DNA of 64,000 nt from Phascolomyces articulosus (Eukaryota > Mucoromycota > Mucoromycetes > Mucorales > Lichtheimiaceae). Position 1 is the stretch's first letter. Each line of letters begins with the position of its first letter. Below the pieces are notes generated by a model. The model was not told the DNA's origin, searched no databases, and saw only the letters and a program-made list of their open reading frames with translations. The stretch is from positions 62,001 through 126,000 of the forward strand of contig JAIXMP010000004.1 in NCBI GenBank assembly GCA_025677815.1, in the 5' to 3' direction. Made by a program: the position numbers and the translations under genes. Shown one piece after another: positions 10,080-21,411 of the stretch.

Positions 10080-11621
10080 GGCATGGAGGGAAGATTTTTA
10101 AATTGTAGAAGGAGGTTATATATAAAGGTCGGTCGGATAAGGTGAGAGTTGGAGGAGGAGGAGAGAGAGAAAAAAAAGGGAAAAAAAAGAAAAGAGAAAG
10201 AAAGTAGTTGCTGTTGTTATTGCCTTTTTTTTCTTTGTTTTATGAATAATAAAACTCGATTGTTGTTATTGTTTTTGTTGTAAAGAAGATGTTTTAAAGT
10301 TGTTGTGATAAAGTGGTAGTAAAAAAAGAAAATCGTGATGTACTTTTTTGATATTGATAAATTGTTATATTGTTGTTTATTATGACGAGTCAGTCGTTGT
10401 TGATGATGTTGTTGTAGTATGATGATTAAAAAAAGGTGCTGCGTTATTATTATTGTATTTGTTGTCTGTGCGTGTGTATCGATGATAATGATGATTTATT
10501 ATTATTATTGTTGATTATTGATTATAAAAAAAAACCTCCTATAAAGTATAAAATAAAAGGCATATTTTTTATATGCAAAGTTGAGCACAAAAAAAAACAG
10601 TTCCGATATTCTTTTCATATAAAAATAAAAAAGCCAGGGCCTTTTTTCCTCTTCTTTTCTCTCTCTTTTTTTTTTTACCTTTTTCTTCTTTCTTCTTCTC
10701 TATATTATGCGTTGGTCGTTTTAGGTAATTCAAAAGTACTTTTTTTAAAATAATAACTTGTAATGAAACGTATATAATAATAACTGTTTCCTTTTTATTT
10801 TGTTGTTCTTTTTCTAGAATAGATATCGTAATAAAAAAAACTCCAAAACGAATAATGTAGTCTTTTTTTTTCTCCAAATGTATCGTCGGAGAGGAAGAAG
10901 AAACTACAACACACAAAACAACCTATCATTAATTAGCATAATTAAACGAGAAATTAGGGTTCAAGATTATGCATCCAAGGTTTTTTTTTTCCATTAGGCT
11001 GAATGAAGTAATAATCATCTAACCTTTTTTTCAAGTATTTTTTAGAAAAAAATAATAGAAAACTATATAAAGTTGTATTTTTTTGGCTGGCCGGTTTTTT
11101 GGGAGAGTGGAAAAAATATAAAGAGAGTTGTGTGAGTTGTGTGTGTGGAAAGTATAGAGTTAATAATAAGCAGAGAGTTTTGACCATAGTTTTGATTACG
11201 TCACACTTAAAAACATTGACCAATCATATGATGATATAAATTGTAATCATTTTGGAAGGAAGAGAGAGAGATTAAGAGAATTGATTGAGTATTATCTCTT
11301 CTTCATTCTCTCCCTCTCTCTCTCGCCTTCCATAATAGATAAAAGGATATAAAATAAAAGGATAAAGAAGTATATGGTTTATATTTTTTTTTTCTGTAAG
11401 GAAAAAAAAACACATAAAGATTTCTAGTTGTTTTTATATATGAAATAAAAAAATAATATAAAAAATCTAATGTTCTCTAACAAAAAAAAATTGTTGGTTT
11501 CGTTTCGTTCTTGGAGATTGGGTTGTTGTATATAATAGAAATCTCTCTTCCCCCTTTCAAAAACGTTGTATTTCGATACGTCCAATAATTTTTTTTTCTT
11601 CAACAGTTGTTGTTGTTGTAT
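10080..11621. other. Intergenic: Cdh1 5' region and Cox7 3' region
   Basis: About 1.5 kb, dominated by GTTGTT/GATGAT-type simple sequence (10200-10500), T runs and a CT-rich stretch near 11300-11330. The frames present on both strands are homopolymer-rich and I reject them as genes. Confidence 0.4.
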
Positions 11622-12027
11622 TTATTTTTGGCCCTATAAGAAAAAAAAAGATAGAATTTTGGATCCAGAGTGTCAGTTTGATATATGAATATATAAACAA
11701 AAAAAATATTAATAATAATAAAACTCGATAAACTAAATAATGAGGATACATACGCGTGCCATCTTGACAGCACCCCAGAGGGAACCAGCAAGACCAGTAC
11801 CGATCAAGAGGAAGGTGGTGTAGACGAAAAGCTTATCTCTGGGACCACGAATGTACAAGAGTTGGTTGGAGGGGGCCTATAATGGAATAAGCGAATGGGA
11901 ATCAATACATGGAATGACTGAAATAGTGTTTTTCTTCGCGTTATTTTATTTTATTTGAAATTGTATTATTTACCTGCCAGAAACGTTGTTGTTCAATGAT
12001 GCGGTTGGGTCTGTTGACGAGAGACAT
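11622..12027 (-). CDS. COX7: Cytochrome c oxidase subunit 7 (small single-TM subunit)
   Basis: Three minus-strand exons: 12027-11974, 11876-11754 and a final coding piece of only 12 nt (11633-11622, G-Q-K-stop). The product is 62 aa: MSLVNRPNRIIEQQRFWQAP, a matrix-side segment YIRGPRDKLFVYTTFLLIG, one TM helix (about residues 34-56, TTFLLIGTGLAGSLWGAV) and a basic end KMARGQK. Size, topology and the hydrophobic helix followed by a short Lys/Arg tail fit fungal Cox7/COX7A, an inner-membrane accessory subunit of complex IV. It is short, so the call rests on shape and local similarity. A different small respiratory-chain subunit remains possible. Confidence 0.75.
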
Positions 12028-12993
12028 GGTTGTGTATAAAGGAAAACGTGAGGGAAGTAAAAAAAAAAAAATAAAACAAGACCGTTTAAAAAAAAACAGA
12101 CAGGCGGGGGTTGTTGGAGTCGGAGAAAGCATTAGGACGTCACCTCTTGATCAGGGCTTTTAGGTGGTGAAAATCATTCGGTTTTTTTAAAACTTCTTTA
12201 TCATCTTCACTTCTTGCGCTTTCAAATGTGTGGATAGTCTATTTTTTTTCTTTTTCGTTTTTGCCAAAAGAAATAAAGGTTGTCAATAAATACAAAATTC
12301 AAAAATGGTCACATTTATAAAAACTGTGGGAAAGTATTCATTTGTATATAAACAGAACCTAAAAAAAGAATCAGGGAGACTTTTTACCAGGACAACCAAA
12401 TACGAATCAATAGTGCCAATTCAAAATTCCATGTTCATGGAATTATCAGCTTTATTTTTGTTGCTAACTGTAAGTATTTTCGATATTTGCCTGATCATAT
12501 GAGTAGACTGCTAATTATCTATGTCTTTGAATTACTGGTTACCACTTATATGTTTTCACTTATTATCATATAAATTGGGATGCATAATAATTAAACTAAA
12601 TCCACTAGTCAATTGATTTAATGATGAGAGTGAACCACCATATAATGAACAATACTACTACAGCACATTATCAAAGTATAATATATATTTTATGTCACGA
12701 TTTAGGCAATAAGGATGTCTGTGTATGTGTAACAAATATATGTAAAAATTCTCATGGCAACACAAGAATCATAATAAACATTCTGTTTTGAATAGCATCT
12801 TGCACAGAAAGAAGATATACTCACAAATTAATATACATTTCCATATATTCTGATAAATAAGTTTAGTTGGGGAATATAAACTTGTCGCTATTGACGATGT
12901 GTTGTCAACGAAAATAACTCATTTTTTTTTCTTTTACTTCTTCTTACTCTGATTGACGACCAATTTTCTTTTCTATCTTCAAACAACAATGCA
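12028..12993. other. Intergenic upstream of Cox7
   Basis: AT-rich, no confident gene. A plus-strand frame (12305-12502) ends in the hydrophobic run MFMELSALFLLLT directly followed by a strong donor GTAAGT at 12469. It could be the first exon of the cysteine-rich locus to the right, but I cannot close that model. Confidence 0.35.
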
Positions 12994-13575
12994 TGCTGCA
13001 GAGCAAAGCACTCCAACTGATTGTGCTATCACTACTTATTGTAATCCAGAACAAAATGGTATCTGTAGTGGTAATTATTTAATATACATTAAATGAGAAT
13101 ATATATAGAAAAAAGATGATGATTCAAAGTAAAAAAATGAACATGAATCCATCAAAAGGAAAAGACTAATCATTGAGAGAACACCATTTATTCATATAAA
13201 TATATTATGCAACTATCCACTTAAAATTTCTATGTGCACTGACGCGTATGTTCGTATTGGATCCGATGGTATGGATATAGAACGAAAGAATTGCGTTCAA
13301 TTTGGTCAAATCAAAATTTGTAGTCACTGTGCGATAAAATCAGTATTGGCCAATGCCATTGTACTGCTAGTCGTAGCAATATGAATGAACAAAGGACAAG
13401 TGATGCTGCTAAATGCTCTCAACAGCAACAAGAACATCAAACAAGATTAGATGATAAAGATCAACAGCAAGTTACCAAGTACTGGTACTACCATTATGTT
13501 GCCAAGAATGATGCTGAGAGCTTTAGGTTAAAGTCAGAATATTCCTTTCCTTTGTGGAATCAAGTTTCATTATAA
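12994..13575 (+). pseudogene. Possible cysteine-rich secreted-type gene, decayed or unresolved
   Basis: Three coding-like pieces in different frames: 13002-13072 (QSTPTDCAITTYCNPEQNG then ICSG), 13232-13383 (MCTDAYVRIGSDGMDIERKN, CVQFGQIKICSHC) and 13324-13575 (SLCDKISIGQCHCTASRSN onward to a Gln-rich tail). The regular spacing of cysteines resembles EGF-like or other disulfide-rich modules. A candidate signal-like exon with a GTAAGT donor lies at 12430-12468. No set of GT-AG junctions that I tried joins all pieces in frame, so the locus is either an unusual multi-exon gene or a relic. No function is assigned. Confidence 0.3.
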
Positions 13576-14047
13576 TAGCAACATGGTTTCTTTTATGTTA
13601 AATAATAGCAGTATATATAACATATTATAATAAACAGGATGTTAGTGTGTTAATACGAATATGGTGCCTTTACAATGGAAAACAATAATCCAGAAAAGAT
13701 GTGGTTCTTCTTTTTCCCTTTCCCATAAAATCTAAAAGAGTTTTTATTATATGACTATATATAATAATAAAAATTACGTCCTATTCAAATATTAGTAGAT
13801 CATTAAAGAACTTTTTACATCCTCTTTTATCTATCTATTTGTATATCAGGGTGTGATCAGGATGATATAAATTCCAAACAATATCCGTTAAAATGGAGTG
13901 TGAAAAATATCAGAACACATGCCTAAATCCTCCGCTACAGGCATGCATAGCGGAAATTCATGCATTTGACACTTAATATAAAACCTTCTTTTCTCTCTCT
14001 CTCTCTTTTTTTTCTCAAGTGCGAAACAAAAATAGTATAATAAAAAA

Positions 14048-17000
14048 ATGCAAGAGAACGACCGTCGTAATGTTCGAAGGTCGAGTGAAGCTGAATTACA
14101 AATTAATCGACCTGATTATATTTCTCGTGTCCCACTTCCACTCCCTTATTTACCAAGCGATTATGAACCATCTCCTACAAGTCCCCGGCATCGATTCTTA
14201 ACTTATCCATTTGCAACCACTGTTCCCATGGGACGACAACGATCTCGTTCTACAGGTCATCAAAACGAACCATCATTGGTCCCATCATTACCTCCTTCAT
14301 TATTATCTTCGAGTACACCTACAACAGAACATGCAGGAATGCTGGCCATTGCTCGCCCTTCATTACAAAACTTACCTTCGAATGAAATTGTTCCCTATCG
14401 CGAATGGACCGTGATCTCGTAAGTTCGACAGGCTTCGATATATAGAGTGACATCAAAATTAAAAAATCAAGTATTCATGTTTTGATATCATTTTCTGAAT
14501 ATATTTATATATAGACAGAACACGGCCAATGGTCAGATGGTACTTTATAACCGAGAAGGTCGAATGGTCACTGTGCGTCGACAAATACCGAATGATGATA
14601 ATTCACAAGGATCATCTACTTCTCCTATAAGGGTATGTATCCTATTTATATTATATAATTTGGATAGATTTAGAAAAAAATTACATATTTTGTATAATGA
14701 CCAATCTAATGCTTGGATATACATATATAACCAATAGGTGGGACCTTCTTCTTCAGGTGAATGTCCACTTTGTCACCGTCCCTTCTCACGACAAAATGGC
14801 ACTTCAGAAGAGGTAAATAATAATTGTTCTTTTTTTTTTTCACACAATCACATTTATTTATTATCTCCCCTATCCTTACTACATTGGATAATATTGTGTC
14901 CTCCTTTTTTTTCTTCCCGTCTTTACTGTTGTATCTATTTGCTAAAACGATGATTCATTTACATTTTTTTGTATGTAGGACACACATCCTCAGCCAGATT
15001 TTATGGATCGAAATTACTTTCGACTGTTGGCATCCACGACACCGATCCAGTAAGTCATATTTTTGGAATGAAAAGCGGGGAGAGCAAAGAATGATCAAAT
15101 TTGACGTGTATGAAAAAAGAAGCATCATTTTATATAAAGTTAGGACAATATTATCTAATCTTCTTTTTGGTTACATTTGAAACCTTAGATCGCCTCGTAC
15201 AACCCAAGGTCAAGCTGCAACTACACTTCATGAAAATGACATTCATCTGAATGCAAATGCTTTCAATGAAGGATACTATGAGAAATTCTTTGTTGAAAGG
15301 AAAAAATTGGGACGAGGTTTTCGTGGTAGTGTGTTTTTATGTGAGGTAAAAATAAAAATAGAATCTATTTAGCTAAATCCTAGAGGATTAGCTCCTTGAA
15401 ATACTATTGATACTAATGCATCCTACACAATGATATATTATAGCACGAATTGGACGGAGTCAAGCTGGGAAAATATGCAGTCAAGAAAGTGGCAGTAGGT
15501 AATAATCATCCATGGCTTGTAAAAATGTTACGTGAAGTCCATTTATTGGAACGACTGCGACATCCAAATATTATCAATTACAAACATGCATGGCTCGAAT
15601 ATAATCGATTGACACCCTTTGGTAAGTTTACCATTTTTTTAAACTAAATATCCAATACGACACAATGTATGATCTAATATATCCACCATTCATTTAAAAT
15701 AGGACCTGAAATTCCTTGCTTATTTATACTTATGGTAAGCTTTTGGAAATATAAAAAATATGATCTTTTGAAAGATTTCCACTAATAGAAAAGAACGGGA
15801 TACTTTCAAATGGATAGGAATGTGCCAATGGTGGAAATTTGGAAGAGTATATGGAACCAGAAATACTCCCTACATCAGAAAAACCATCCTCCTCGAAAGA
15901 CGAAAAACCCAAATTAGCAAAACAACGAAAAAGGGAACGTATCAAGCGACAAATACAGGAACACCAACAACAGGACGATACATCCAATCCCAATATTCAT
16001 CATAGTACTCAAAAGCGCTTACTAAGCATGCAAGAGATTTCATCGTTGTTTTTGGATATCGTCGAAGGATTAGCTCATTTACATCAACAAAATATTGTCC
16101 ATCGTGATCTGAAACCACCCAACTTGTTACTCAAATGGGATGAACGGAAACGCTCTCACGATCAACCGAATGAATGGCGTGGAGCATTTCAATTTCCTGG
16201 CATGTGAGCTTTTTCTCTTTTTATATATTATATATCTCTCCTCCTCCCATCTGAATGAGAATTGTACTGATGCTCCCTCTTCTACTTGGTGTGTTTATTG
16301 GGGGGAATCATTTTTTATATATGTATATATAGTCCACGAGTCCTTATTTCGGATTTTGGAGAATGTGAAGATTTGGAAGGAGTACCAGATATGGATAGAA
16401 CAGGCGCAACAGGCACTCTTGAATTTATGGCACCAGAACACGTTCGGCTGGATCCGCGTGGTCGACATTTAAAGGAATATTCACCCAAGGCAGACATGTG
16501 GTCACTGGGTATGGTGTTATATTATCTATGCTATACTCGATTACCTTATACCAATGTAGATGATATTGATCTTCTTCAAGAAGAGATCTTGGCATTACGA
16601 GAGTAAGTGATCCCATATATCTTTTTATGTGAAAAGGGATTAGACGGGAAATTTTTATTTTGCGTACAACAAACAAAACGAACCTTCTTTACTTATTGGG
16701 ATCACTTTCATATAGAGTGGAATTTCCGAAAAACCGGTTTGATATATACAATAATGGACAAAACGCAGTGGATCCAGCATTTATTGAAACCATGCGACAA
16801 CAAAATATTCCGGAGCAAATACCCAAAAACTTGCAATTTTTGATCCAATTGTTACTATCACCAGAACCAGAGAAACGACCTTCATGTCAAGAAATATTGA
16901 CACAACTTCGGCAAATGCCTCAACCGTTATATATGGATGAATCATCATTCTTTGGTACAGATGCATCGGGCGGCAGCAACAGTAACGGTAGTAGTAGTAG

Positions 17001-17926
17001 CAATGGAAATTGTCCTAGTACATCCTCTTCAACAACCAAAATGAAAAAAGCAAGGCGATCTTCATGGCGAACACAGGATGGATTTTTCTCGCCAGGGATC
17101 ATAAAAAATGAATCATCCATGCTGGACATGGGAAGCAAGATACAGGCTATTCCACCGGAGGAAGAAGAAGAGGAAGAGGAGATAAGAATGGAGAGCTGCA
17201 GTAGTAGTAAAGGACAAGAAGGAGTAAGGTCACACCATGGACATGAGGAAGAAAAGGACACGATCATGGATTCCTTGATGGAAGAAGATCTAGAACAAGG
17301 TGAGGATGATGAAATGGAAGAGGAAAGAGGTATTGGATCATCATCATCATCATCATTATCATCAAGCAGTCGAACTGTCAAACGAGAGACGAGTCATGAA
17401 TCAATGCATAGTAAAAGAAGAAAGAAGGATACGGATATTAGCCATAGTGAGAATGAACTACTTATTAGTAGTACGCCGGATATGACCAATACTGCTTCCA
17501 TTGTTGAAGGATTTCGAAGTGAACTTATTGGTATACGTACTGTCAAGACTGTCACTGCTATTCTAAAGGTAATTTATACTAGTAAAGAGGCTTTTTGAAT
17601 ATATTTATAAAAAAACTCATGTGGAATAATCCAATTAGATTGCAACATGTACATATCCATGTAACCCTTATGCTCCATCACCCATGATTCTATATCCAGT
17701 CGTTATTCTGGCTATGTTGGATTTTTGGAGGTAAGTTTGCTTTCTCATTACAACTATACCATATCGTTACATATACAAGAAAGAATTATATTCATCATGA
17801 TCATAATCTCTTTCTTTTCGATATATTATTAGTGAGAGTGTTTCCCATAGTTTACTTCTTGTTGCTCTCCATGTTGCTTGGGTTGTTACTATGGCCATTC
17901 TTTCTGGAGGTATTTGTGTCGCGTAA
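14048..17926 (+). CDS. IKS1: Iks1-like serine/threonine protein kinase
   Basis: Twelve exons (14048-14418, 14515-14632, 14738-14812, 14979-15049, 15189-15345, 15444-15621, 15703-15734, 15818-16203, 16333-16602, 16716-17568, 17639-17730, 17833-17926) give 898 aa, all GT-AG and in frame. A CPLCHRPF zinc-knuckle-like motif lies near residue 170. The kinase domain starts with GRGFRGSVFLCE (~253-264). AVKK supplies the lysine (K278), HRDLKPPN the catalytic Asp (D431) and SDFGE the metal-binding Asp (D470); APEH ends the activation segment. A basic insert (KPKLAKQRKRERIKRQ) interrupts the N-lobe/C-lobe region. After the kinase comes a ~230-residue acidic, Ser-rich disordered region, then two hydrophobic segments (MILYPVVILAMLDFW and SLLLVALHVAWVVTMAILSG) at the C-terminus, suggesting membrane attachment. 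The wording YAVKKVAVGNNHPWLVKMLR and REVHLLERLRHPNII is characteristic of the fungal Iks1 family. The substrate is unknown. Confidence 0.9.
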
Positions 17927-18499
17927 TGAAAAAATATATATGTATATATTTACTTCTTTTAATTCACCCTGTCCCATCAACATAATAATCTCCGTTTGAA
18001 AAAAATTTTCACCTATAAAAGAAGTGTTTGAACATTCAGTTTTCGTGTTTTTTTTTTTTTCTTTAAACCGTTTCTGCCTTAGATCCTTTGTCAGGAATTA
18101 ACTTTTTATGTTTTTTCTAAACAGCCTCTTTTTCGCTGTCCATTGACAAAGCTTGAGTCATACAGAAACAAGAGCACCTATACCTCCATCGTTTGGTCCC
18201 ATGCGTTTTTGTTATTTCGATCCTCTTGAGCATCGGTTTGAATGACATTCGCAGGATACCCTTGGGGACATTCAATACATATTTTTATTTATGTTTAGTT
18301 TCTTTACATAATAACTTGTTCTTGTTTTATTATGAGAATGGGTTATTATAATGAGGGAATTTTTTTAGACCATCCATTATTACCAATTTGTTATCAAATA
18401 TGATTGGCTTAAGACAAAAAAAAATTTTCTTTTCAAAAAAAAAAAAAAAAACTTGAAAAATATATTCTTTTAAAAAATAAAAGATGTTATGTATTTAAT
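17927..18499. other. Intergenic after the Iks1-like gene
   Basis: Short 3' region with T runs and an A17 run near 18438. Nothing recognisable is encoded. Confidence 0.4.
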
Positions 18500-18507
18500 A
18501 ACGGTTA

Positions 18508-18705
18508 TTATTGTTGGGTGACAAACCTTTTTCCATATGGATGAACGACTTCTTCACCATGCCAACAAATAGGATAGAAGAAGGGAATAAGGTGGTGATG
18601 ACTGTTGGGTAGATGCTCTTGCCCACTACAGTTATGACCGCCACCTTTTTGAATTTTTGGATATTGAGTACTAAATATGGACTGCCTGATCATCTGATTT
18701 CAGTT
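18508..18705 (-). pseudogene. Short coding-like relic with Cys/His residues
   Basis: A minus-strand frame ending in a stop at 18508 reads GGGHNCSGQEHLPNSHHHL, IPFFYPICWHGEEVV and HPYGKRFVTQQ. The mixture of Cys, His, Trp and Pro without homopolymer bias looks like former protein sequence rather than chance AT-rich reading. It has no promoter-like context or upstream exon that I can connect, and it adjoins the element-like relics to the right. Family not recognised. Confidence 0.25.
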
Positions 18706-19214
18706 GGGAGTCCTAGTTTTGCCGTTCATACTGTCAAGCTTCTATCGAAATCAATAGGGCTTTTCATTCAATGGGACAATGTGGGAATATTTGGGACTAT
18801 TGATTACCCACCGCTTTATTTGTCTGCGCGCACCTCACTCCATGAGTGTTGTTTGTCATAATGTCACTATTTTTTTGATGTCACGACTTTCCGAGCTGAT
18901 CATTGATCAAGTATCTCTGAATGGGGATGATGCGTACACTGAAGAAGAATTATTGGAAAGAGTGTATTAAATCGACAAAATGCATTTCCAATATGGTTAT
19001 TTTCTCGAAAACTGGCAACCTGTCAAAGTTAGGTGACGTTCATACATAACGTTGCGCCGAAAAACATGCACGAAGAATTTTTACTGAAAATCTTTACTCC
19101 AATGAAAACTTCTCGGGATTTGTTTTCCCTTTAATAAAACTACTATTTTCGTGTTCCTGGGATTACACGCTTTTTTTTTTTGCTCATACCCATTTCTTAT
19201 TATTAAAATGTCAT

Positions 19215-20990
19215 CTCTCAATGCTCCATTACTAAGAATGAATGGATCAGCTTTATTCGTGTTCATCGATTCTTAAAGGAACAGCAAGAAACGTGAAACC
19301 TCACAACAACCGTGTCCCTCCGCAAGCTTCTTAAGGAGGAACTTGGGGTTGGGGAAAGAACAACTAGCAAGATCATTCAATACTGCAAATGCCGATCAAT
19401 TGCCAGATGAGGGGAAACCCATTGGCCGCCCAAAGAAAAAGCTCAGTGAAGATTATATTAAGTGGATTCGTGATTTCATCTTGCAATACAACCAAACCGG
19501 AACTCCTGTTACAGCAGAAAGTATTCGCAAATACGTCTTCCAGCACCTATTCTTTCACATACAGCATTACATATACATCAAATTCAACCACTATTCGGAT
19601 CGGCATCTGAAGAAAAAAATATGTACAAAATTATGGAGCATATGTATGTGAATACTGGTAAACGAGAGGAAAAATCGGTGGGCTTGTATCCTAATTTTTT
19701 CAAATATAGTATCGATATAGTTGAAGGTTGCTAACATTTGCTACAAAAGGCCGAGATCTCCTTCATGTATACTGAGCAGGGCTACCGACAAAACCTCTGG
19801 CCACGTATTTTTATTCTTCTATTCAAAAATTCAGATGTTCGCATTAAAATGTAAGTATTCTCTTTGGGTTTCTTGTGTCTATATATAGTAACTAGCAACT
19901 ATGGATCCTTATCAATTAGAATTAAAATAAAACTTTTTGATGAACTTCTTATGTGTAGCGATGAATCAGTACCACTTTCAAGCACATCCAACGAAGAAGA
20001 CTTATATCTAAACCAAAAGAATATTGTGGGTTTTAAAATTGATGGTAGACTATTAGTTGATGGCACAAAACAAGAATATGATAATCTTCCGATCGAAGTT
20101 GCTAAAGATGAGGAAGATAAGAAGATCATCAACGATATGGGGAAGCTAATCAGAGAAGGAAAAGACATACTTGATCAGTTGCATAACAATATCCAAAAGA
20201 ATGAGGATGGTGAAGTATTATGTTTTATTATTCAAGTTGCAGGTAAGAAAAGTATTTGAATATATTCATTTGTTTATTAGGTTACCCGCATTTATCATAG
20301 TGTTAGCTGACTAACTAAATTTTTCTGGATATATCGAACAGGCGCAAATTGTATGTACGTTGCTCTCCCGTGGACTGACTTTTTATACAGTAATTGACAG
20401 GGACAGTGCTTTGATCAATTACTCAGTTGATGTTATATCAGAATTGACGAAAATATGGTTGCAATGGATGATGAACAACTGTTGACCCATATTCGCACAT
20501 GGGTTGAAGAACGTAATGGAAATTATGATTACCAGTATTTTACGAAAGGCATTCGGTTGATGGTAACTCGTTTATTTGCGCTTGCTCTCAAGATTATGAT
20601 TCGCAACGACAAGTTCTAGATGACCGCCGAAAGCGAATTCGTACACGTATGGATGTATCTTTGTGCGGTGGTTCCATCAAAGGTTTGATCGAGAGGCGTT
20701 TTGAATATGTTCACCTTAGCATCGGGCATTCCATTGGACATCGTGCAAGCACCTGACTCAGTTAACAACAATATTGGGGAGGATATACGTGTATATATTC
20801 AACAAAACTGCACCAGGATGACTGCGCAAGATTTATATCGTGATATCTTGGGAAGGTTTCCTAATGTGTTGGACAGTCTTAAGCAATCACAAGTATATTA
20901 CTTGTGGAATCAATCTTTTGAGCACCAATATAGACTCCATCACAACTAATTTACATCCGCTGATATGCTTTTGGATCGGGCTGTTGATCA
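19215..20990 (+). pseudogene. Decayed mobile-element-type coding region
   Basis: Several broken plus-strand frames follow one another. 19236-19395 reads EWISFIRVHRFLKEQQET, one stop, then TVSLRKLLKEELGVGERTTS. After a frame change, 19400-19530 reads KPIGRPKKKLSEDYIKWIRD and GTPVTAESIRKYV, a helix-turn-helix-like region of transposase type. 19740-20245 reads AEISFMYTEQGYRQNLWPRI, then (after a probable intron) LFDELLMCSDES, VGFKIDGRLLVDGTKQEYDN and LIREGKDILDQLHNN. 20454-20630 and 20701-20949 read HIRTWVEERNGNYDYQYFTK and YIQQNCTRMTAQDLYRDILG, QSQVYYLWNQSFEHQY. Stops and frame changes separate them. I think they resemble multicopy element-associated proteins of Mucorales, but that is from memory of the style, not a search. 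Two or more elements may be nested. Confidence 0.45.
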
Positions 20991-21411
20991 AGGTTCATAA
21001 AGGTAAGTTAATTTTAAACTGGTGAAGTGATCTTTAATGAATACGCATTTTAAAACGCAATCCATGACGGATGATATATAATCTACAGGTCCCTGAACTA
21101 TATAATAGCTTATTAAGAATAAATAAATATATGAATAAATATATAAATAAATTAAACAGATATTTGGAGAGACAAGCAGTACAGCAATATACCTTACCCA
21201 ATTTTAGGTAACAGTATTTGAGTGTACAAGTAAAAAGAAAAAAAAATAGTAAAAAATTGATAGGAAAAATGATGTGTTGTTATTGGTAGATATAAATATT
21301 TTATATAACTGAATCATAAAAGTTATGTGTCTACTATGGCCGTTAAAAATATAAACACTAAAGTATATATTATATATTATGTATATTGTGTACTAGTAAT
21401 AGTATAGGTAC
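20991..21411. other. Intergenic 3' of the glucoamylase gene
   Basis: AT-rich, no ORF. It contains short TAAATA repeats around 21121-21155 and the presumed polyadenylation region of the minus-strand glucoamylase. Confidence 0.35.

Noticed and set aside
10436..10916. Plus- and minus-strand ORFs of 105 and 115 codons upstream of Cdh1
   Set aside because: Dominated by Phe/Leu or Lys/Glu runs from T/A homopolymers, with both strands open at once.
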